This document shows, in pieces, positions 49,362 to 58,799 of a stretch of DNA of 64,000 bases (position 1 is the first letter of the stretch; each line of letters opens with the position of its first letter). The DNA lies in contig NZ_JABGBO010000004.1 in the NCBI RefSeq assembly GCF_013133775.1, forward strand, positions 124,001 to 188,000. The letters run 5' to 3'. The position numbers and the translations under genes were made by a program. The notes under the pieces were generated by a model that made no database searches, was not told the origin of the DNA, and worked only from the letters and a program-made list of their open reading frames with translations. Source of the DNA: Pelistega europaea. GTDB taxonomy: Bacteria > Pseudomonadota > Gammaproteobacteria > Burkholderiales > Burkholderiaceae_B.

Positions 49362-50510
49362 ATGTCAGACATTGCTAAAAAATCGCATGTCACTCCAGGC
49401 AAAACTCAATTAGCAGTTAGTGCCTACTTCGATGAAGAAATCTTTGCGCTAGAGCAAGAGCGCATCTTCAAAAATGCTTCAATCTACGTTGGTCACGAGA
49501 AAACTGTACCAGAACTCGGTGATTGGCGTGCTTTACCTCAAGACAATGCCGGACGCATCCTTGTCCGCAATGAAAATGGTGTTGAACTCATCTCAAATGT
49601 TTGTCGCCATCGTCAAGCCATTATGCTTGGCGGTCAAGCAGGTAATGTGACTGATCCTAATAATAATCACGGCAATTTACGCCATACCGGTGGCAATATT
49701 GTTTGCCCTCTTCACCGTTGGACTTATGACAATAAGGGAGAGCTTCTTGGTGCCCCTCATTTCGATGAGAATCCCTGTAAAAATCTCAAGAAATTTCCTC
49801 TCCAAAACTGTCATGGTTTGCTTTTCGAGGGGCCTCGCAATCCTGCACAGGATATGGCAACCCTATTCAAGTTACCAAACTTTGATTTCTCGGACTATGT
49901 CTTAGATCATGTAGAGGTTCACGAGTGTAATTATAACTGGAAGACTTTTATTGAAGTCTATCTTGAAGACTACCATGTAGAGCCATTCCATCCTGGTTTG
50001 GGTAAGTTTGTTACTTGCTCTGACCTATCCTGGGAGTTTGAGGATTGGTTCAGCGCACAACGTGTAGGTGTACACCAAGCCTTAGCAAACCCAGGTTCTA
50101 AAGTATACCAACGTTGGCATGATGAATTGCTTCAATTCCGTGGTGGTGAAGCGCCAGACTTCGGTGCAGTATGGGTCACTTACTACCCTACCCATATGAT
50201 TGAGCTATACCCTCATGTATTGGTACTTTCCACTCTTTACCCTGTCAGTCCGCAAAAGACAGTGAATATCGTAGAATTCTACTATCCTGAAGAAATCGCC
50301 GCATTTGAACGCGATTTTGTGGAAGCCCAACGAGCTGCTTATATGGAAACAGCCATTGAAGATGATGAAATTGCTGAACGTATGGATGCAGGTCGCTTGG
50401 CGCTCTTTGAACGTGGAGATAATGAGGTCGGTCCTTATCAATCCCCAATGGAAGACGGTATGCAACACTTCCACGAATGGTATCACCGCATTATGGGAAG
50501 CAACCCTTGA
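49362..50510 (+). CDS. Rieske non-haem iron oxygenase, alpha subunit type
   Basis: This is a ring-hydroxylating or demethylating oxygenase component of 382 residues. The Rieske [2Fe-2S] motif is CRH (around residue 81) with CPLH (around 118). The mononuclear iron site is in EVYLEDYHVEPFHP, with both histidines of the D/E-x-x-H-x4-H type. No ferredoxin, reductase or beta subunit gene is adjacent, so electron donors lie elsewhere. The gene is divergent from xseB, a conserved arrangement in Alcaligenaceae; the substrate is unknown. Confidence 0.92.
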   Translation: MSDIAKKSHVTPGKTQLAVSAYFDEEIFALEQERIFKNASIYVGHEKTVPELGDWRALPQDNAGRILVRNENGVELISNVCRHRQAIMLGGQAGNVTDPNNNHGNLRHTGGNIVCPLHRWTYDNKGELLGAPHFDENPCKNLKKFPLQNCHGLLFEGPRNPAQDMATLFKLPNFDFSDYVLDHVEVHECNYNWKTFIEVYLEDYHVEPFHPGLGKFVTCSDLSWEFEDWFSAQRVGVHQALANPGSKVYQRWHDELLQFRGGEAPDFGAVWVTYYPTHMIELYPHVLVLSTLYPVSPQKTVNIVEFYYPEEIAAFERDFVEAQRAAYMETAIEDDEIAERMDAGRLALFERGDNEVGPYQSPMEDGMQHFHEWYHRIMGSNP

Positions 50511-50561
50511 TGGATAACCATTAGGTATTAAAGAAGAGTAAGTATTAATTATTCTTTTATC

Positions 50562-50596
50562 AAAAAACTGGGGGCATCATAAACTATTGATGCCCC
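50562..50596 (-). terminator. Hairpin between Rieske gene and metallophosphoesterase gene
   Basis: GGGGCATCA (50571-50579) pairs perfectly with TGATGCCCC (50588-50596). On the minus strand six T residues follow after a few bases, so it mainly ends the phosphoesterase operon. It lies just past that stop codon. Confidence 0.8.
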
Positions 50597-50601
50597 TTAT
50601 C

Positions 50602-51753
50602 CTAGTGTCTTAACACAATCACAGAAATCTCCGATGGAACCCCCAATCTGACTGGAAAACCATTCCACAGACCTGCCCCGTTACTTAAGTACATCCATCC
50701 TTTATCATCAAGATTGTATAAACCAGAGACAAAACCGTTATTTACTTGTTTAACAATTTCAGTTAACCCCCATACCGATCCGCCATGCGTATGCCCTGAT
50801 AATTGCAAATCAACGCCTTTGGCAATATTATCATAGGCATTTATGGGACGATGATCCATAAGAATAGTGGTCATGGATTGCATGTCCTCTGCCAACACAT
50901 ACATTCCCACAGCATGGTGCAAGGCCTTATCAAGATCTGGTCCCTCCAAACCAAATTGCAACGCCGCCGGGTCATTTACCCCAGCTATTTTTAAAGGGGT
51001 GCCATGATAATTCAATACCACATGAGCATTGTTTAACATTGTCACTCCTAGCCGCTGAAAGTGTTCCACCCAGGCTGGTGCATCAAAATAATACTCATGA
51101 TTACCTGTGATACCATATACACCATAAAGTGCCTTAAGGTCGGCCAATGGAGCAATATCTTGAATTTTATCAGGCACATAGCCATCGACCATATCACCTG
51201 TTAATAAGATAACATCAGGCTTTAATGCATTCACTTTATCTACAATCTGACGTAGCCATGCCCCTCTCATCATAAAGCTAACATGCAAATCTGTTAACTG
51301 CACAATGGTAAAACCATTAAGTGACTCTGGTAAATCACGGATAGTAATCTCCACATGACGTGTCTCAGGAATTTTAGTCGCTTGCTGCACCCCCACTGTT
51401 GTCAAAATCGCAGTCACCAATAATATCCCTAAGCGCCAATGTTGCCCCCACATGCGGGGGCGTCGAAAAAGCCAACGTTTAACAAGGAAGATAGCATCGC
51501 TAAATAAGGTCAGTACACCTAATAGGATAAAAGCAACATAGGCACAACCTGCTACCCATGAAAACCACAAGGGCTGCGCAGAAATAAATGCTCGTCCCAA
51601 TATCCGTTGTTCAATCACCAATAGCATGGATACCATCAGTACTAAAAGGAAGAAAAATATCCTCACCCCTTTAGTCACTGGCAGTGGATAAACAATCCGC
51701 CAAGCAATGTACAATCCCAAAAAAAGCTGTGCATAGAAAAATAAGCCCAGCAT
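50602..51753 (-). CDS. Membrane-anchored metallophosphoesterase (YaeI/YkuE-like)
   Basis: This calcineurin-like phosphoesterase has 383 residues. About four hydrophobic segments fill residues 1-135. The catalytic domain then shows the metal-binding motifs in order: QLTDLHVS, LLTGDMVDGY, GITGNHEYYF and LSGHTHGGS. E. coli YaeI is a related phosphodiesterase; some relatives act on UDP-2,3-diacylglucosamine-like or cyclic-nucleotide substrates, and the substrate cannot be inferred here. Its ATG overlaps the stop of the sulfurtransferase gene by one base; it is last in the three-gene operon. Confidence 0.9.
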   Translation of the reverse strand: MLGLFFYAQLFLGLYIAWRIVYPLPVTKGVRIFFFLLVLMVSMLLVIEQRILGRAFISAQPLWFSWVAGCAYVAFILLGVLTLFSDAIFLVKRWLFRRPRMWGQHWRLGILLVTAILTTVGVQQATKIPETRHVEITIRDLPESLNGFTIVQLTDLHVSFMMRGAWLRQIVDKVNALKPDVILLTGDMVDGYVPDKIQDIAPLADLKALYGVYGITGNHEYYFDAPAWVEHFQRLGVTMLNNAHVVLNYHGTPLKIAGVNDPAALQFGLEGPDLDKALHHAVGMYVLAEDMQSMTTILMDHRPINAYDNIAKGVDLQLSGHTHGGSVWGLTEIVKQVNNGFVSGLYNLDDKGWMYLSNGAGLWNGFPVRLGVPSEISVIVLRH

Positions 51754-52592
51754 TAAGCTGCCCCTGTTGCTACAGGATGACTAGCATCTGCCACCCATTC
51801 ACTCCAAGAACCAGCATACAATGCATAGTTGTGCAAACCAGCCTCTTCCATAGCAAGAATATTATGGCAAGCAGTGACGCCTGAACCACACTGATGCACA
51901 ATAAGACTGTGTTGATTATATTGAGCAAAAATCTCGCGCAATTCCTCAGGCGATTTCATCAACCCCTCTGCATTGAGGTTTTGTGCAAACGGATGGTTAA
52001 TCGCCCCAGGAATATGTCCAGCTACAGGATCCATAGGTTCTACATCGCCACGGTAACGCTCAGGAGCACGAGCATCTATTAAAGTAAATTGTGGGTCAGT
52101 AATATTCGCCAGTACCTGATCCGCTGTAAATACTCTCATAGGGCTAGCAGGCATAGTCCACGATACAGCTGGCAAGGGAGCTGCAACTCCACTTTCAATA
52201 GAACCACCTGCCGCTTTCCATGCCTTGATACCCCCATTAAGTACACGAACATTAGTAAAACCAACCCAACGTAACATCCACCACATATGGGCAGCAAACA
52301 TCATGCTATCGGCATCATAAACAACTGTTTCCTTGGCAATATCAATGCCCCTTTTTGCCAATAAAGCAGCAAAATCGCCTCGATTAGGCAAAGGATGACG
52401 ACCGTTTGTGCCTGTTTTGGGAGAACATAAATCGGTCTCATGATCAAAAAATACTGCCCCAGGGATATGCCCTTCTGCATATTGCTGAGCCCCGAGCTGA
52501 TGATTCCCCAAATCATGCCGCACATCAATGAATTGACGTGAAACAGAAGGTGTGGCCAGTAACTCTGCCGCATTGATTAAAACTTTTGACAT
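51753..52592 (-). CDS. sseA: Rhodanese-type sulfurtransferase
   Basis: This protein moves sulfane sulfur to an acceptor such as cyanide or thiols. Two rhodanese domains are present (about 1-140 and 150-279). The active-site loop in the second is CGSGVTAC: the CGSGVTA sequence is that of 3-mercaptopyruvate sulfurtransferases (thiosulfate enzymes have CRxGxR/T). The first domain carries the family's GHIPGAVFFD and VVYDADSMMFAAHMWWMLR. Length (279) matches E. coli SseA. It lies in an operon with the EamA permease (18-nt gap upstream) and the phosphoesterase. Confidence 0.92.
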   Translation of the reverse strand: MSKVLINAAELLATPSVSRQFIDVRHDLGNHQLGAQQYAEGHIPGAVFFDHETDLCSPKTGTNGRHPLPNRGDFAALLAKRGIDIAKETVVYDADSMMFAAHMWWMLRWVGFTNVRVLNGGIKAWKAAGGSIESGVAAPLPAVSWTMPASPMRVFTADQVLANITDPQFTLIDARAPERYRGDVEPMDPVAGHIPGAINHPFAQNLNAEGLMKSPEELREIFAQYNQHSLIVHQCGSGVTACHNILAMEEAGLHNYALYAGSWSEWVADASHPVATGAA

Positions 52593-52610
52593 TATTATCT
52601 CCTAAAGATG

Positions 52611-53498
52611 CTAGTGTTTCTTGTGAATGATGGCCTCTAGTTTAGCAGTAATCGCATTTCTTTGGTCTATTACCACAATACTGACTCCGGCTAATACAAT
52701 CATAGACATGCCTACCCATGCCAATAAATCCGGTATATTATTCCAAAACAAAATACCTAAAAATACGGAATAAATAAGGTTTGCATACTGAAGCACCGCT
52801 GCGATAATGGGTGAACCCGCCCCATAAGCCTGTGTCATACAGAGTTGACCGAACATACCAAACACACCTGTCATCACTAGAACAATCCATGTTTGTAAAG
52901 ACAGTCCATCAAAATCCTCTAATCGCACAAACAGTAGACCTGTCAATGTACCTACTGCCGAAAAATAAAATACCGTCCTCCATACAGGTTCTCCCAAACG
53001 CCCTAAGGATTTCACTTGAAACATGGCAAAAGCAGCACAAAGCCCTGCCAATAAAGCAGCGACAATACCCATCCATTGATTTTCATTAATACTGGGACGC
53101 AACACCAAAATAACGCCTGCAAACCCCAGTAAAACAGCCATCAATCTGCCTATATTTTGTTTAATACAATGTGCAGCAAACACTACATATAAACCGATAT
53201 AAAGTGAGGAGGTATAATTTAGACTCGCGGCTGTTGCTAACGGTAAAATACCAAAAGCATAAAAACTCAACCAGAGCGAAGTCACCCCTGAAACATTACG
53301 TTTAAAATGAGATGAAAAGTGCTGCGTTTTCAGGCTATGTTTGGTCAGGATAGCCCACATTAAAATACATACTACTGAAGGTAAGGCTCGGAAAAGCACG
53401 ACCGAAGATAAAGAGGCTCCATTTTCTAGGACAAATTTAATGCTCGCCCCCATACATGCAAACATAAGAGAGGCGACTAACATCCAAAGCGACTGCAT
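52611..53498 (-). CDS. EamA/DMT-family permease
   Basis: This 295-residue membrane protein has ten hydrophobic segments arranged as two EamA repeats (residues about 1-135 and 145-285), as in drug/metabolite exporters. Examples are SLWMLVASLMFACMGASIKF at the start and AVLQYANLIYSVFLGILFWN in the second repeat. Substrate unknown; related proteins export amino acids, nucleosides or riboflavin. It is first in the EamA-sseA-phosphoesterase operon. Confidence 0.9.
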   Translation of the reverse strand: MQSLWMLVASLMFACMGASIKFVLENGASLSSVVLFRALPSVVCILMWAILTKHSLKTQHFSSHFKRNVSGVTSLWLSFYAFGILPLATAASLNYTSSLYIGLYVVFAAHCIKQNIGRLMAVLLGFAGVILVLRPSINENQWMGIVAALLAGLCAAFAMFQVKSLGRLGEPVWRTVFYFSAVGTLTGLLFVRLEDFDGLSLQTWIVLVMTGVFGMFGQLCMTQAYGAGSPIIAAVLQYANLIYSVFLGILFWNNIPDLLAWVGMSMIVLAGVSIVVIDQRNAITAKLEAIIHKKH

Positions 53499-53626
53499 AA
53501 TAAATTCACGATGTAATTGAGATACACCATTATTGTAGCCGTTATCGTCGCCACGTCAATAAAATAATCGTTACACACTGAAGTATCTTATGGAGTTCCA
53601 CAAATAAATCTTTTAATATGCAACAT

Positions 53627-53654
53627 CTGTAAAAGAAAAAAATAACCCCCATAT
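53627..53654 (+). promoter_or_regulatory. Possible sigma-32 promoter of htpX
   Basis: CTGTAAA (53627-53633) and CCCCATAT (53647-53654) are separated by 13 bp. The -10 matches the heat-shock consensus CCCCATNT fully and the -35 at 5 of 7. The start would fall about 65 nt before the htpX ATG. Confidence 0.5.
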
Positions 53655-53728
53655 TGTTGATGAAGAGGTTCCCTTTTACTTTTCACAGAGACTTGTTTTC
53701 CTACATTTATCTATTTGAAGGATTTTTG

Positions 53729-54613
53729 ATGAAACGTATTTTTTTATTCATACTTACCAACCTTGCTGTGATGCTCGTTTTAAATATCACACTTACTTTG
53801 ACAGGAGCTAACCGCTATCTAACAGCAAATGGCATTGATTACAGTGCCTTGATGATTTTTTCTGTCATTGTTGGCTTTACTGGTTCCATCATTTCGCTCT
53901 TTATGAGTAAACGTATGGCCATTATGAGCATGGGAGTACGCATCATCAATCCTAGTGCACCCGCTAACAATACCGAAGCCTGGCTAGTCGATACAGTTCA
54001 CCAATTAGCTGACCGTGCAGGTATTGGTCGCCCTGATGTTGGTATATACGAAGGAGCCCCTAATGCTTTTGCCACTGGTGCTTTTAAAAATGAAGCTCTG
54101 GTTGCTGTCTCGACAGGTTTACTCCAAAGTATGGACGAAGAGGAAGTCACTGCTGTGCTTGGCCATGAAGTTGCTCACGTCGCCAATGGCGATATGGTCA
54201 CATTAACTCTTATTCAAGGGGTAGTTAATACTTTCGTTGTGTTTTTTGCTCGTATCGCTGCAACTTTTATCGACCGAGCATTATCTCGTGGTGATGACCG
54301 TGATGGTGTTGGTATCGGTTACTATATCACTACAATGGTCTGTGAGATTGTTTTTGGTATTCTTGCTTCTATCATTGTGGCATGGTTCTCGCGCCAACGG
54401 GAGTACCGTGCTGATGCAGGCTCTGCCCAATTACTCGGCTCTACCCAACCCATGCAGAAAGCACTTGCTCGTTTGGGAAATTTAGAACCTGGCGAACTTG
54501 CTAAAGGGATGCAAGCTATGGGAATCAGTGACAAAATGAATGTAATGGCGCTATTCTCTACCCACCCACCTATTGAAAGTCGCATTCGTGCTTTACAGCA
54601 ATTAGGCAACTAA
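53729..54613 (+). CDS. htpX: Membrane metalloprotease HtpX
   Basis: HtpX is a zinc protease of the inner membrane that degrades misfolded membrane proteins alongside FtsH. Two N-terminal membrane helices lie in residues 4-25 and 35-55. The zinc motif HEVAH (within [14 protein letters not shown]) is near residue 140, two more membrane segments follow, and EYRADAGSA supplies the third ligand. I chose the ATG at 53729 (294 residues, E. coli 293) with AAGGA 9 nt upstream. The frame is open to an ATG at 53654, but that falls in the putative -10 element. A bidirectional hairpin follows. Confidence 0.96.
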   Translation: MKRIFLFILTNLAVMLVLNITLTLTGANRYLTANGIDYSALMIFSVIVGFTGSIISLFMSKRMAIMSMGVRIINPSAPANNTEAWLVDTVHQLADRAGIGRPDVGIYEGAPNAFATGAFKNEALVAVSTGLLQSMDEEEVTAVLGHEVAHVANGDMVTLTLIQGVVNTFVVFFARIAATFIDRALSRGDDRDGVGIGYYITTMVCEIVFGILASIIVAWFSRQREYRADAGSAQLLGSTQPMQKALARLGNLEPGELAKGMQAMGISDKMNVMALFSTHPPIESRIRALQQLGN

Positions 54614-54643
54614 ACAATCTCCCTTGTTTTTTAAGATTTAACC

Positions 54644-54683
54644 AAACAGCCCTCAATGTTAAGACTAACTTTGGGGGCTGTTT
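54644..54683. terminator. Bidirectional hairpin between htpX and ppk
   Basis: AAACAGCCC (54644-54652) pairs with GGGCTGTTT (54675-54683), extended inward through one T-G and three further pairs. It lies between the convergent genes. T runs are short on both sides. Confidence 0.7.
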
Positions 54684-54777
54684 CGTTTGGCATGATAAAG
54701 TTCAGCGTAAGACAGTTACCAAGACATGCTTACAGAAAGACAGCATTCCACCTTAATAGATTATGATTGCCGATTGT

Positions 54778-56850
54778 TTAGCCTAATAATTTCATTAATT
54801 GCTCATGCAAATTAAATGCTCGACGACGATTGCGAATAGGTTCATATTGTCCATCTGGCAACCCTTTCCACGCTAATTGGTTATCCTTGAACGCCATCGT
54901 AAAGGCCTCATTAATAACGCGTTTCTTCAGGCTATTATCTTTAATCGGACAAGCAATTTCCACTCGGCGAAAGAAGTTTCTATCCATCCAATCTGCTGAG
55001 GAAAGGTAAACCGTCTCTTGGCCCTCATTATAGAAATAAAACACTCGTGAGTGCTCTAAGAAACGCCCTACGATAGAGATTAATCGGATATTCTCTGACA
55101 ATCCCTCTACACCGGCTTTAAGACTGCACACACCACGCACTACAAGGTCAATTTCTACCCCTGCTTGGCTAGCTTCATATAAAGCACCAATCGCCTGAGG
55201 TTCAATCAAGGAATTCATCTTTAACATGATTTTTGCTTTTTTGCCTTGTTTAGCCTGCTCAATCTCATGATGAATATGCTTAATCATGGTCTCATGAAGC
55301 GTAAAGGGGGATTGTAATAACTGTTTTAATGGACGGCGTGCTCCCAATCCTGTCAGTAAAGAGAACACCTTATCCATATCTTCAGTAATTTCTTTGTCGC
55401 TCGTCAATAAGCCAAAATCTGTGTATAGTCGTGCAGTACGTGGATGGTAATTCCCAGTACCAATATGACCATAACGTACAATTTTCTTGTGTTCTCGACG
55501 AAGTACTAATGCCATCTTGGCATGGGTCTTGTGTCCCACTACACCATACACTACATGAGCACCAACCTCCTCTAATTTTGCCGCCCAATTAATGTTGGTT
55601 TGCTCATCAAAACGAGCCATTAATTCCACCACCACAGTCACTTCTTTTCCTGAACGTGCAGCTTTTAGGAGTAAGTTCATTAATTCAGAGTCTTCCCCTG
55701 TGCGGTAAATCGTCTGTTTAATTGCAACTACATCAGGATCATAAGCAGCCGCTGTCAGAAAATCCAAGACGGGTTGGAAAGACTGGTAGGGATGATGTAA
55801 TAACAAGTCCTGTTTAGCTATTGCAGCAAACATCTCCTCTGGCTTGCCAGTCATACGATTAAACGGTGCAGGAATAGGAGCTGTATAAGGAGAAAAATTT
55901 AACTCAGCACCGGCATCCACATCTGCAAGTGGCATGATGCGGGTAAGATTAACTGAACCATTCGTATAATAGGTATCAGCATCACGTAGACCAAACTCTT
56001 TTTGTAAGAAATGCACAAGTTGTGACGGCATATCCTTTGCCACTTCTAGACGTACGGCATTTCCAAAATTACGTTGAGATAACTCACCTTGTAATGCACG
56101 ACGTAAGTCCTCAACCTCTTCTTCTAAATATAAATCACTGTTACGAGTTACACGCCACTGATAAATCCCCTTGATACTTAATCCAGGAAAAATTTCATGC
56201 ACAAAAACCTGCATCAACGAAGATAGCAAGGTATAACCATGAGGCTCTCCACAGACTTCTGGTGGAATTTTTATAAGCCGAGGCAGTGCTCGTGGAGCCT
56301 GAACAATGGCAATGGAAGCATTACGCCCAAAAGCATCCTGTCCCTCAAGTGGCACAATAAAGTTCAAACTTTTATTTAAGATACGAGGAAATGGGTGAGC
56401 AGGGTCTAAACCAATAGGGGTCAATAGAGGATAAATTTCTTCCATGAACACTTGTTGTGCCCAAGCATGAATCTTATCATTGTAGTCTGCCTGTTTAAAA
56501 ATACGTACGCCATACTTGCGCAACTGAGGCAGAATCTCATCATTAAGTAATTGATACTGGTGCTCCACCAATTCATGCACTTGTCGTTGTACTTGGTCTA
56601 ATGCCTGCGCTGGAGTAAGACCATCAGCCCCTACAGACTTAGGGTCATGAACGATTTGCTTTTTCAGGCTAGCAATACGAATTTCAAAGAACTCATCCAA
56701 ATTAGAACTCACAATACACACATAGCGCAAACGCTCTAACAACGGCGTTTTAGGATTAGCTGCCATAGCCAACACACGTTCATTAAATCGCATTAGCGAG
56801 ATTTCACGATTAATAAAGTTCGTCAGTGGGTAGCGAGATTCTGTTGTCAT
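54778..56850 (-). CDS. ppk: Polyphosphate kinase 1
   Basis: Ppk1 reversibly builds polyphosphate from ATP at the inner membrane. The protein (690 residues; E. coli 688) shows the N domain opening NFINREISLMRFNERVLAMA. A histidine in the ARFDEQTNINWAAKLE block region follows, then GHKTHAKMALVLRRE. VRYGHIGTGNYHPRTARLYTDFGLLTS carries the autophosphorylated histidine region. The C-terminal block is SSADWMDRNFFRRVEI. It is divergent from ppx, with 333 bp between. Confidence 0.97.
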   Translation of the reverse strand: MTTESRYPLTNFINREISLMRFNERVLAMAANPKTPLLERLRYVCIVSSNLDEFFEIRIASLKKQIVHDPKSVGADGLTPAQALDQVQRQVHELVEHQYQLLNDEILPQLRKYGVRIFKQADYNDKIHAWAQQVFMEEIYPLLTPIGLDPAHPFPRILNKSLNFIVPLEGQDAFGRNASIAIVQAPRALPRLIKIPPEVCGEPHGYTLLSSLMQVFVHEIFPGLSIKGIYQWRVTRNSDLYLEEEVEDLRRALQGELSQRNFGNAVRLEVAKDMPSQLVHFLQKEFGLRDADTYYTNGSVNLTRIMPLADVDAGAELNFSPYTAPIPAPFNRMTGKPEEMFAAIAKQDLLLHHPYQSFQPVLDFLTAAAYDPDVVAIKQTIYRTGEDSELMNLLLKAARSGKEVTVVVELMARFDEQTNINWAAKLEEVGAHVVYGVVGHKTHAKMALVLRREHKKIVRYGHIGTGNYHPRTARLYTDFGLLTSDKEITEDMDKVFSLLTGLGARRPLKQLLQSPFTLHETMIKHIHHEIEQAKQGKKAKIMLKMNSLIEPQAIGALYEASQAGVEIDLVVRGVCSLKAGVEGLSENIRLISIVGRFLEHSRVFYFYNEGQETVYLSSADWMDRNFFRRVEIACPIKDNSLKKRVINEAFTMAFKDNQLAWKGLPDGQYEPIRNRRRAFNLHEQLMKLLG

Positions 56851-57183
56851 TGGTCACCTATTTCTTAAAATTTTGTCTAAACTTGTTACTACAACATAGT
56901 ATAGTGACTGTTTGATGACAATGCCATATTAAGCGAGTAAAGTAGAAAGAAATCCACACGGTTTCTCAACCACTTCTTTGGGATTATCTATTATCGCTAT
57001 ATACCAATGGACTATATTGCAGAAACTCACATGATTTTATTTAAAAATCCTCCATCCTTATGGTACTGAACAGGATTTTATTTAAAATGAAAATCCCCTC
57101 CCCTTATTACACTGATATTCACGCTAAAATAGGCTTTTGTTATCTACTACAATAATTGTTATAAGACAAAAAAGGCAACTGCT
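56851..57183. promoter_or_regulatory. ppk-ppx divergent region with paired AT hairpins
   Basis: No gene is present. A 14-bp direct repeat, GATTTTATTTAAAA, occurs at 57033-57046 and 57074-57087. Each copy sits in a hairpin: GATTTT/AAAATC (57033-57049) and GGATTTT/AAAATCC (57073-57096). Both lie 90-150 bp before ppx and could bind a regulator or be leader structures. No convincing Pho box is seen. Confidence 0.5.
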
Positions 57184-58680
57184 ATGGAAATGAATCATCT
57201 TCTCGCTTCTATTGATCTAGGATCTAATAGTTTCCGTCTTTCAGTGGGACGCGTGGTACAACACGACGGTATTGCTCAAATTTTCTCTATTGATAGGCTC
57301 AAAGAAACCGTACGTCTTGCCGCAGGACTAGATGAAAATCGTATATTAAGTGAGGATGCTATTCAACGTGCAGTAACCGTGCTACAGCGTTTCGGTGAGC
57401 GCATCCGCGACTTTCATCCCAGTCATGTGCGTGCAGTAGCCACCAACACTTTCCGTGTGGCAAAAAACATTGACGAATTGCTACCTCGTGCAGAAGCTGC
57501 TTTAGGTTTTCCCATTGAGGTAATTTCTGGCCAAGAGGAAGCTCGTCTGGTTTTCTCTGGAGTTGTACACGAACTTCCTCCATCAAAAAAAGAACGCCTT
57601 GTTGTTGATATAGGTGGGGGTTCAACAGAATTTATTATTGGTAAAGGGCTTGAGCCTAAGCTGATGAAATCACTACATATGGGTTGTGTTAGCTACACAA
57701 AAGCCTATTTCCCAGGTGGAGCAGTGACCGAAAAAGCCTTTGAAAAAGCTGAACTGGCCGCTAGCAAGGAGCTTGAGGTCATCAGCAAACCTTATCGTAA
57801 GATGGGATGGGAGCAGGCTTACGGCTCATCGGGTACGGCTAAAGCAATTATTGCCGTATTGTTTGAATCAGGTCTTGTGCCTACTCGTGCCATCACTCTG
57901 GAGGGTATGCTTAAACTAAAACGCATTCTTATCAAGCATGGTTCAGCCAAAGCCCCAGAGCTACGTGGTCTAAAAGTGGATCGCATTGAGGTATTACCGG
58001 CTGGCTTGGCTATTATGATTGCGATATTCCGCTCCCTTAAAGTGGACAACATGCTACAAGGTGAAGGTGCGCTACGTGTAGGCGTCCTTTACGATATGCT
58101 AGGACGTCATGAAGCGTCTGATAAGCGTGATGAAACCGTAAAGATTTTTATGCGTCGCTACCATATTGATGGAAAACAAGCACAACGTGTTAAAAATCTT
58201 GCTCTAGACTTTTATGATAGTATCAATCCTGCCAATAAAGAGGATATTCGCCGTGCATTAGGCTGGGCGGCTGACTTACATGAAATTGGGCTTAGTATCT
58301 CCCAAAGTTCTTTTCATAAACACACCTCTTATGTGCTTGAAAATGCTGATATGCCTGGTTTTTCACAAGATGACCAACGTCGTCTTGCCGTACTAACCTT
58401 AGTACAACAAGGTCGTCTTAATAAGACCCATATTCAAGGTTTGAGTAGTGATAAATGGCAAGCTATTCTCTGCTTGCGTCTGGCCACCCTCTTCTTGCGT
58501 AATCGTCAAAATCCTAAAGCAGGGCGTATTGTCTCACTCAGTACAGACAATCATCGCACGATTACGGTACAAATTAGTAAAGCATGGCTTAATGAACGCC
58601 CCCTTACTCGCTATAGCTTAGAGCTAGAAGCAAAAGAATGGCAATCGGTGGGTTTTGAATTTAAGATTAAAGCAAGCTAA
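57184..58680 (+). CDS. ppx: Exopolyphosphatase
   Basis: Ppx trims phosphate from polyphosphate ends; the family also includes GppA. The ASKHA fold is seen in ASIDLGSNSFRLSVGRV (residues 8-24) and VVDIGGGSTEFIIG (around 140). The conserved EEARLVFSGV lies between them. The C-terminal half is the HD-like helical domain (HIDGKQAQRVKNLALDFYD, DLHEIGLSI). At 498 residues it is of Ppx length (513 in E. coli), and its place beside ppk supports Ppx over GppA. A second in-frame Met (residue 3) is an alternative start. Confidence 0.94.
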   Translation: MEMNHLLASIDLGSNSFRLSVGRVVQHDGIAQIFSIDRLKETVRLAAGLDENRILSEDAIQRAVTVLQRFGERIRDFHPSHVRAVATNTFRVAKNIDELLPRAEAALGFPIEVISGQEEARLVFSGVVHELPPSKKERLVVDIGGGSTEFIIGKGLEPKLMKSLHMGCVSYTKAYFPGGAVTEKAFEKAELAASKELEVISKPYRKMGWEQAYGSSGTAKAIIAVLFESGLVPTRAITLEGMLKLKRILIKHGSAKAPELRGLKVDRIEVLPAGLAIMIAIFRSLKVDNMLQGEGALRVGVLYDMLGRHEASDKRDETVKIFMRRYHIDGKQAQRVKNLALDFYDSINPANKEDIRRALGWAADLHEIGLSISQSSFHKHTSYVLENADMPGFSQDDQRRLAVLTLVQQGRLNKTHIQGLSSDKWQAILCLRLATLFLRNRQNPKAGRIVSLSTDNHRTITVQISKAWLNERPLTRYSLELEAKEWQSVGFEFKIKAS

Positions 58681-58735
58681 TCACTCTTTACCAGCAATCC
58701 AAGCCATCAGATTAAACTGTATATTTTTAAACACT

Positions 58736-58761
58736 AAAGGCTAGGTCAATACCTAGCCTTT
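58736..58761. terminator. Hairpin between ppx and sdaA
   Basis: AAAGGCTAGGT (58736-58746) and ACCTAGCCTTT (58751-58761) form a perfect 11-bp stem with loop CAAT between the convergent genes. T runs on both flanks are short, so it probably serves both directions. Confidence 0.75.
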
Positions 58762-58799
58762 AACTTTCAAAAAACTCTCTTTAACAAGTGATGCCTGTA

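Noticed and set aside
43936-53498. Genomic island at tRNA-Asn
   Set aside because: No integrase, no direct repeat of the tRNA 3' end and no shift in gene character; neighbours are ordinary core genes.
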